A DNA stretch of 64,000 bases, taken from positions 2,418,001-2,482,000 of the forward strand of contig JAVHKY010000037.1 in assembly GCA_035079385.1 (NCBI GenBank). Direction: 5' to 3'. A model generated the notes under the pieces. It was not told the DNA's origin. It worked only from the letters and a program-made list of their open reading frames with translations, and ran no database searches. Origin of the DNA: Aspidiotus rigidus. Its lineage: Eukaryota; Arthropoda; Insecta; Hemiptera; Diaspididae. The stretch's first letter is position 1. Each line of letters starts with the position of its first letter. Position numbers and translations under genes: made by a program. Of the stretch, positions 56,691 to 64,000 are shown piece by piece.

Positions 56691-59099
56691 AAAAAAAAAC
56701 AGATGGCGCGTTTTCTGCTTAAAACGATCCTAAATTTTTGAAAAAGTAAATCGTCTAGTACTTCTTTGAGAGACTCTGTTGTTTCTGATCAAGCTAGTCT
56801 ATAATAAGAGGAAACACTGTAGAACATAATCGAGAAAATGAAAGTATGAGTAGCGAATAAGAATATCAGCGTCACATTAGCAAACATGAAGGAATTTCGA
56901 ATATATTTTTCTCGAGGGGTGTTTTTTTTTTGTTAGTAAAGCTTTTCTTTGTGTGAGAGGCATAAGTATGAAATTCTGTTACGTTGAAAAACACTTTTTG
57001 ACTTTACAAAAATCCTTGAGAGAGACACTAATACTTGCTCGAATTCTAGTAAGATTACATGCTGTGAAGATTTCGCAAAATGTTTGTGTCAACAATTTTC
57101 CTCTCGAAATCAAATGAAAATATTCTGTAAACCGATGATTGAAAAAATTAATTTCAATTTTTCTTTCGTTAAATCTTCTACTTGGAATATATAATTGGCG
57201 CACGTGCTGATGAAACGAATTTCTTGTGTTTAAATTGCGAGGAAATAAAATTAAGAAACTAGTTAAATCCAAAAATTGGCGTAACTACGAAAAGTAAGAA
57301 ACTTAAACTTAGTTTTAGGGTCTAGGTCATTATATGAGCTAGGCGTTGACGTAAGATACCAGAAAGAAAAACCAGGGTCATAATCGATGTTCAACTTCGA
57401 GTCGCCCGTGGTCAAGAGCAGAATCAAGAATGAAGTTACATTTTATACGCCGGAATTCCACGAGGCGCACTGGTTATGATCCGAGGTGCGTATATAAGAG
57501 TAAGGTATACGTGTCAACAAACTATGTAAACAGGTATTCATAAAAGTATGAGTATGAGACGAAGTACTTGAATACGGTGTTCGTTACGCAGGGCCTGTTG
57601 CTCGTAATGTGTGTTGGTACGGTCGCTGGAAGGTAGTACTGGCTTCGAAGATATTCGAATTCAAAAATTTTATACCACGCTCGAATGCTACTCTAACCTC
57701 TAGAGAGTGATACAGATTCTGGTTTTAGAAAAAATTTAATTTCTCTTTCTGTTGTATATCACATTCTCTGCTTCATTAAGCCTATATACAAAATGAGTCC
57801 CACGTATATGATCAAAAAATAGAGGAAAAAGTATTCGTCGCCTTTGTTGAGAACCACTAACGCACCATCGGACATTTCCTCAGTACTATTTTTTTTTTTT
57901 TACACTCTACGATTATCATCATCGCTGCTATTAGATAATTGACCAATGTTGATCGGTTCGTTGTTTCCAGTATTCATCATCATTTTTCTTCCATATATAC
58001 AATTATATTTTACTCGAGTAAATTTGCGTTCGCCTCGGAGCACGTTCTGTTAAAAGTACCGTTACGACCTTTAGAATAACAATTCAAAACTTTTTTTTTC
58101 TTCTTCCTCTTGTACAAAGATAGAACTTGTTCCAGAATCATGAGACAGCCTACAGCGTTATCCGCAGGGTGAGGTAAGGACAGTCCACTCTTGCCCTCGT
58201 ATATTCGTATTTACGTAGCGTAGGTACGCCGGATATTTTATAGAGTGGAGTTATGTAAGCGTCGGAGTACCGTTAGTCTTAAGTTCACGGTTTTCAGGTA
58301 TCTCTTCTTTGATATATTACCGATTATATTTGCATACAGACTCTAGGCAGAATATACTGTACCTCTCCTACATCTCGGGAAAGAACTGGAAATTCATTTA
58401 ACGGATTAACAAATAACGTTCGAGAATGATCTTGGTCAGTCGAAAATATCTGTTACCGCTCATCGTGATAGAAATAGCAACAACAGTAATAATAATAGTA
58501 GTGATGTTAGTAGTAGTAGTAGTAGTAGCCGTGGCCGCGATGCTAGTCACAGTGGTACGCAGTGAAGCAGCTAGTATAATACATATAATAACGAGTTGAT
58601 GAAGAATAGTAAAAGTACAACGATGATGATGGGGCAAAGAGAAAAATACTGATAGGACAAACATTCTTGGCACCGTAATCGCTTCGTTTTTACCAACTTT
58701 TTTGGTAAGGAAAGTGAGTTATTGCAGCTGGCCCAATGAATTTCCTCAATTTTCTGAACATCGTAAATCACTCGCAGACTGATGAAAGAATTTCAAATTG
58801 ATTTCCATACTACGCTTCCGTGGCGAGTTTGTGTGTGTATTTTGAACATGGTAATTTTTGAGGTTGGGATATCCGCTGTTTAATCAGCGAATCAATGCGA
58901 TTTACCGATTTTGACTCGTATACGACCTATGTCTTTGCTGAGAGGATACACAGTTACACACCAATATTTTTTCACATAAAATCTGTAACCCGATGACGTC
59001 ACAGCTTGATGACGACATAAAAAAACAGATAGTCTCAGGATTACGAGTGATGATATTGCTGGGTGAAGTTGGGGGTGAGGACGTCATGTCAGCTTTTCA
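56691..59099. other. No supportable gene
   Basis: Short frames only. 58508-58529 is a (TAG)n trinucleotide run that generates a Thr-rich antisense frame. TGACGTCA lies at 58994-59001. A core-promoter candidate at 57491 is listed separately. 57892-57902 is a T-run. Confidence 0.45.
57491..57519 (+). promoter_or_regulatory. Core promoter candidate (TATA plus initiator)
   Basis: TATATAAG at 57491-57498 in a locally less AT-rich setting, with TCAACA (initiator-like) 25 bases downstream and a CAG|GTATTC donor-like word near 57533. The spacing suits polymerase II. No coding exon follows that I can identify. Confidence 0.25.
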
Positions 59100-59345
59100 T
59101 ACAAAAAATGTAACGTTTAGGCTAATATAAAGTATACTAGATACGAAGAGAGGCTAAATTAGACTGGCTCACATTATGTAGTACATCAGTATAGGAATAA
59201 TGCTCAAGGTAGACTAAAAGCGCTAAAATAGACTGCCTTATACTATAACAGTATAAAAAATCTGTTGAACGGGCTAAAAACTTGGTTGGTCTCGTAGGGT
59301 ATTATTGGAGGGATCCAAAGTCGAATACTAGAGGTGTGGATTGTA

Positions 59346-59903
59346 CGGGGTCCGCCAAAATGGGGATTTGGACTAAATTTGTTGCAGCGCAAAAACGCGA
59401 AACGTTAGATGTATAGTTTAAACGTACAAAATTTGTATCTCAATTTTTTTTCCGTTTGCGCCCCTACACAACTTTCGACAATTTTTCTGGGCCGAGTTAT
59501 GAACCAAAATGTTCCAAAAATTGATCAATTTGCCAAAATTCCAGAAAATTAGAAATTGTTCAAACTTCCATAATATTACACTCGATTTGAAAGTGAAATT
59601 TAACGCTGATTCCGGAAATAATACTATTGAATAACCATAATATGAAGCTTGAAAATAAGGGAATTTTCAGATTCTTACTCGCATTAGGAAAATCTTGGCT
59701 AATTGGTCAATTTTTGGCAGATTTTGGTCCATAACTCGGTTCGGAGAAGACTTAGGAACTTTGTATTTGGTGCAAATTCAAGATAAAATTGAGATACAAA
59801 TTTTGTACGTGCGAACTATACATCTAACGTTTCGCCTTTTTCAGCTATAACAAATTTAATTCAAATCCATATTTAACTGTTGACTTTTTTTTGGCGGACC
59901 CTG
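59346..59903. mobile_element. Palindromic MITE of Tc1/mariner type
   Basis: Ends are CGGGGTCCGCCAAAA and TTTTTTTTGGCGGACCCTG, flanked by TA on both sides (59344-59345, 59904-59905). The whole 558 bases fold back imperfectly: GAAACGTTAGATGTATAG pairs with CTATACATCTAACGTTTC, and ACCGAGTTATG-type with CATAACTCGG-type further in. TA target sites and CAGGGTCCGCC-like ends fit the Tc1/mariner superfamily. There is no coding frame. Confidence 0.8.
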
Positions 59904-59909
59904 TATTAG

Positions 59910-62512
59910 GCGCTCGTCGTCTTATATTTTTCTGCGGTTTGCATCGTTTACCCTCCCTTCGGAGTATTCGTTTTTCGCGTTTATTATGAAAAGCCGTAAC
60001 CTTGAGGAACGTATTCGTTTAATTGAGAACGCTTCTGCGGCGTATTTACAGTTCCTTTTTTTGAAATTTCGGAAGCAACGCACTTCATTTTCCTCTCATA
60101 TTTGATTTCATTGTCGGTGTTTAGTGTTGCATTTAAAGCCTAAGTTCGTTAAATTCCGGTTTTATTTCGATTGTAAGGTTACGACTAAGAAATTGGAAAA
60201 TTATATGAGGGTGAAGTGGATAAGAACAGAGTTGCGAAGATGGTATGGTAAACTTAATATTACGACTAGATTAAACCTTATGGTCCATTCGAGACTCTCC
60301 GGTGTGCTCCTCCACCTTGAGTTTGATTACTTTATGCGGGACGTCAATTTAAAGTGTCGGAAGTTTGAGGTGAACTTGAAAGAGAAGAAGAATAAGAAGT
60401 TGTCCTCCCTAATGAAGGTTGATGATGAGGTGGTTGAGGAAGGGGTGAGTGACAGTGTTTTCATTCATAAATTCCATCCCCCCTCGTAAATAATAGTCAG
60501 GTAGTGTTCAATCCTCCTTGAGAAAGGTTTGAAATTCAGTTTACCTCTGATGAAACCTTGGCGAATGTTGTTGCGGATCTTGCGGTTAAAATTGGTCCTG
60601 GTTTTAATACCCAGAAAGTTTGTGCCGAATTAGTCCGTAATAACCCCCTCCCTCGCATGAGTAATAAATTGGGAGGAGTGATTCAAGGTTTGAAGAGGAA
60701 GATGAAAGAGGGAGATTTAATCGTCACTAAGGCTGACAGGGGCAATGCTGTTGTGGTGATGGAAAAGTCGGCCTATTCTTCTACGGTCCATGAAGTCCTC
60801 CAGCAGTGTGGGGCTAAAGAAAGTGGGGATTTCAGTTTTCCTAAGTACGTTAAAGAAGTTAGGAGTGTCATCAACAGGAGCGAGGCTATTATCAAAACTC
60901 CTGCTTTGAAATTTGAAAAAAGCTCTCCTTGTTCCTAAGCCCACACCACACCCCCCTCCTCTACGGGCTGCCCAAAGTGCATAAGAACAATACCCCGATG
61001 CGACCCGTTGTTTCTTTCGTCTCCCACCCCACCTACCTCCTTGCCAAATTCCTGGACCGTTGGTTCAAAAATCGCATTGATTTTGAATCTCCTCATTCGG
61101 TCTTGAATTCGGCGTCTTTAACTGACGTTCTGAAGGGTGTAAGTCTTCCCTCGGGAACGACCATCTGCTCGTTTGATGTTGTTGGTTTGTTCCCGAATAT
61201 TCCTAAGGTTGCTACTATCCAGCGTATGGACGAGCTACTCGTCAAAGCCAATATTCCTCACAATGAGCTTCAGGAATTTTTCGATCTTCTGAATATTTGC
61301 TGGTCCCCCAACTACTGTAAATTTGAAGGAAAATTTTTCGAGTTTCATGATGAAGTAAGGATCCCTATTGGATCACCTTTAGGCCCTCTCATCTCCGAAA
61401 TTTTCATGTCCAAGTTTGAACTTGACCTCTTTTCCTCGAACCAGGTGTTACTTAATCATATTCACTATTCGCACAGGTACGTTGATGATCTTCTATGTAC
61501 CTGGACTGGTCCCCCAGATCTCCTTGGTGAGTTTCTGAGGTATCTCAATTCCTGGTACCCTTCCACCAAATTTACGTTGGAAATAGGGGTATTTCCCATT
61601 AACTTTTTGGATTTATCGATCTCTATAATGGACGGTATCCATAAGTTTGGAATTTACAGGAATGATACTACGACCGATGTTTTAGTCCACGGTGGTTCGT
61701 TTTGGTCCTGTTGCTCATAAGATGGCTGCTTTTCACAGCCTAGTTCACAGACTGACTCGTATTCCTTTGAGTCAGTCTGCCTTCAAGAAAGAGTTACTCA
61801 CAATAAAACACCTGGTCAGAGTGAATGGGGTCAATGTCGATGTTGACGTGATGGTTCGGAAGAAAGTTACGAGGAGCCTTCTTGATTCCACCACCTCCCT
61901 CCCCCGAGACACGATCCGTGATCGCCGTTTGCGTTGGATCAGTCTCCCTTTCTTGGGGAAGTTCTCCCTCCAATTGGGTCGGCACCTCCGCCCGTTTGGC
62001 TTCAGACTCGCGTTTTACAACCCTACCACAGTCAAGAGGTTGTTTGTGAGACTGAAGAACCCCATACCTGTTGATGAGAGGAGTGGTGTTTACAAGTTGG
62101 AATGTGGGGATTGTGGAGGCTTTTATATTGGTGAGACCAGCCGCCAAATGAAAGTTGGAGTAGCTGAGCACCTGAAGTCTTGGAAGAAGGGACACTTAGG
62201 GGAGTCAGCTTCTGCTGATCATTTCCGCGAGGGATCCGAAAAGCTCCTCCATAAGGAGAATTCCTATCGTAAGCGCATCGCCCTCGAGCATAGAGATAAT
62301 GCGTCATCTAAACACCGACGGTATCACTGTACTCAACTCGTACATTCCGGAAGATGGCCTGATCGAACTGGTTTATGATTCACACCGCGATTTCTCGTTT
62401 GGACAATCTTAATACCTTGCTCTTCTTTTCTGTTCGTCAGTTGGTTTCATTTCAGGCTTGAAGATGGTTTATTAACCGAAAGCGCTCATCGTCTTATATT
62501 TTTCTGCGGTTT
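59910..62512 (+). mobile_element. Penelope-like element (GIY-YIG type)
   Basis: A 31-base direct repeat (GCGCTC, then CGTCTTATATTTTTCTGC) with one mismatch lies at both ends, 59910-59940 and 62482-62512, and probably marks short terminal repeats. Between them is a broken Penelope-type RT plus GIY-YIG coding region. A CTTGAAGATGG...CCGAAAGCGC motif at 62458-62485 resembles ends of other Penelope-like elements. It directly abuts the right end of the palindromic MITE. Such elements prime reverse transcription at a DNA nick made by their endonuclease. Confidence 0.8.
60124..62378 (+). pseudogene. Penelope-like RT with GIY-YIG endonuclease, frameshifted
   Basis: Four frames make up one protein. 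60124-60489 is the N-terminal region (RLSGVLLHLEFDYFMRDVN). 60558-60938 has TKADRGNAVVVMEKSAY. 60929-61720 has LLYGLPKVHKNNTPMRPVVS, SFDVVGLFPNIP (first Asp), PIGSPLGPLISEIFM and the catalytic YVDD at 61478-61489. 61692-62378 carries the thumb (HKMAAFHSLVHRL) and the endonuclease: GVY at 62085-62093, YIG at 62124-62132, and a Glu in RIALEH. The usual Arg of the endonuclease appears as Gly (GGA at 62157-62159). At least three frameshifts make it non-functional. Confidence 0.8.
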
Positions 62513-63400
62513 TACTAAACCTAAAAACCTAAATGCGTAGCCTAGTATGACGCGCCAAGAAATACTTTTGTACGTGTATTCGGTCCATCGGTCGTTTGGG
62601 TATAAGAGGTGGAAATGGGGCTTGGAGGCTAGCCCCTATGAACCTAAAATTTGCTCTCCCCCCACTCCACAATACTTTCAGTAAATTACACATTCCACTT
62701 ACTTTACATACAAAACCTAGAGAAATGTACAAAATACCTTTTTTTTTTTGCTTTTGAAGGCTGCAGTCCTACTAAAATTTTTGGTCCACTTCCGCTATTG
62801 TATATTTAAGTAATTTACTTCAGAAACGCAGGTGCATCTCGGTGGATATATATCTTAAAGTTGAATGGCGTCACAAAGGATGGGGGAGGATATTGCTGTT
62901 GAAGGGCCTAACTTTGGTTGGTCTTATGAACTACTATTGGAGATATGTGAACTAAGCGAGGAGAGTTGAGGTGCAGATATAGTCGAATACTAGAGGCGTG
63001 GGTTATATTAAGTTAGACTAGAATGTGTAGCCTGATATGACGCGCTAAGAAATGCTGTTGTAAGTGTATTCGGCCCATCGGTCGTCTGGGTAAGTGGCGG
63101 AAATAGAGAAGGGGACTTGGAGGCTAGCCTCCATGAGCTTTAAATTTACTTCCCCCCTCTCCCTCCGTAATACTTCCAAAAAATTACAAATTCTACTTAT
63201 TTTACGTAGGTACCAAAACCTAGAAAAATGTACAAACTACCTTTTTTTTTTTGCTTTTGAAGGCAGTAGCTCTCCTAAAATTTCAGGTCTACTTTCGCCA
63301 CTGTTTGTGTAAGTATCAGAAATGTAGGTGCATCCCAATGGAGATATATTTTTAGGTTAGAGGGGGGAGGATGTTATGGGCTGCTGACGTCACAAACGTG

Positions 63401-64000
63401 TATATGCCTTAAATGAATAAAATTTTAGACGTAATTAACATAACATATTCAGATAATAGAAATTGAAAGATACGTGATACCGGTAGTATCAACACGAGAT
63501 GCTGGATAGTGAGTGATAAGCGAGGTACATCCATGATGTCATGTTTTTCCTGAGCAGGGCTTTAGACCAGTTTTCTCTCGGACACTGTAACAAAATAACG
63601 CAAATGCTACGTTGTCGAACCCTTTCACGGTCGTATTGTGCCCCCACCGTACCCATACCGTTTAAAACAAGCTTCATTCATTGAAGTCTGACGGGTTTCC
63701 TGATATTTTCAAGTCTCTCTCGTATAAAATACTCGAATTGTTTGACAGTCGGGATTTCTTCTGGATATTGTTTGGCTCAATTTTTAAAGTTTAAAAGCTT
63801 AACCGCTGATTTAGAACTGATTACCAAGAAAAAAAGAAAAAAAAAACTGTTCAAGAAACTTTGTGATTTTTTTTTTTTAATTTAGTGCGAGCCCTGCAAT
63901 CCTTACTACTCACAAAATCAAAAAAGTGTTTCCGGTGAGGACTTACACATTAAATCTATGAATAGTGTGTAAGCTCTTCGTTTACCACTTTTCTGACTAT
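63401..64000. other. No recognisable gene
   Basis: TGACGTCA at 63385-63392 lies just before. A/T-runs lie at 63828-63847 and 63868-63881. Short frames only. Confidence 0.45.

Larger units (their letters stand above)
59100..63400. repeat. About 495-bp tandem repeat, interrupted
   Basis: 62530-62850 and 63026-63351 are direct copies (GTAGCCTAGTATGACGCGCC, GTATTCGGTCCATCGGTCGT, TTTTTTGCTTTTGAAGGC, GCAGGTGCATC). The spacer 62925-63000 (GTCGAATACTAGAGGCGTGG) also matches 59310-59340, the left flank of the MITE. So at least three partial units exist, and the MITE and Penelope-like element were inserted between two of them. Units differ at many positions, so the array is old. Confidence 0.75.

Noticed and set aside
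58398..58673. Thr/Ile-rich minus-strand protein
   Set aside because: The Thr-rich part is the antisense of a (TAG)n and (TAA)n trinucleotide run.

Overview
The window looks like non-coding, repeat-rich DNA from an arthropod, most likely an insect. It is AT-rich, has short GGTTAGGTTAG-type runs and many TAGGTACCTA-type words, shows plausible spliced-exon edges, and carries a transposon set typical of insects: non-LTR elements with RNase H tails, Copia, a gag of Gypsy type, hAT, a Helitron, a Penelope-like element, MITEs and foldbacks. I see no bacterial operons, no CRISPR array, no rRNA and no convincing functional tRNA. A sap-feeding hemipteran is a guess only.

Layout. 0.3-2.5 kb: two 5'-truncated RNase H ends of one non-LTR family, head to head. 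7.4 kb: a tRNA-derived SINE. 8.2 kb: a third RNase H relic. 10.1-17.5 kb: a near-perfect direct tandem duplication of a 3.67-kb unit; each copy holds a 233-bp perfect hairpin, a 50-bp doublet, a small coding-like ORF and a 126-bp tandem array. 18.2-19.7 kb: a (TC)n tract beside a frameshifted gag. 22.2-24.8 kb: one copy of a dispersed terminal-inverted repeat family (family R) split by a hAT element that still has a 608-codon ZBED5-like open frame. 25.2-26.15 kb: a non-autonomous Helitron with diagnostic ends. 31.5-37.2 kb: a dead Copia element that works as a trap for later insertions, at least five of them, two with clear target-site duplications. 39.65-40.76 kb: an intact 368-codon ORF that is not transposon-like and is the best host-gene candidate. 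41.8-46.4 kb: an inverted family R copy joined to a non-LTR RT tail, then an R1-like RT remnant. 47.4-50.2 kb: a dispersed repeat split by a 2.2-kb foldback element with arms of more than 550 bp. 50.3-51.0 kb: a fourth family R copy. 52.8 kb: a candidate signal-peptide exon. 55.5-56.7 kb: hairpins and two tandem arrays. 59.1-63.4 kb: a tandem repeat of about 495 bp invaded by a palindromic MITE and a Penelope-like element.

How the parts relate. Almost all recognisable protein sequence belongs to mobile elements, most of it broken. The interest lies in the nested insertion history, which gives relative ages (Copia is older than its MITEs; family R is older than the hAT; family S is older than the foldback), in the two or three candidate host coding segments, and in a strong excess of the palindrome TGACGTCA (12 perfect copies by my reading), which is carried by several repeat families. 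I found no convincing new multi-gene system. All comparisons were made by eye.
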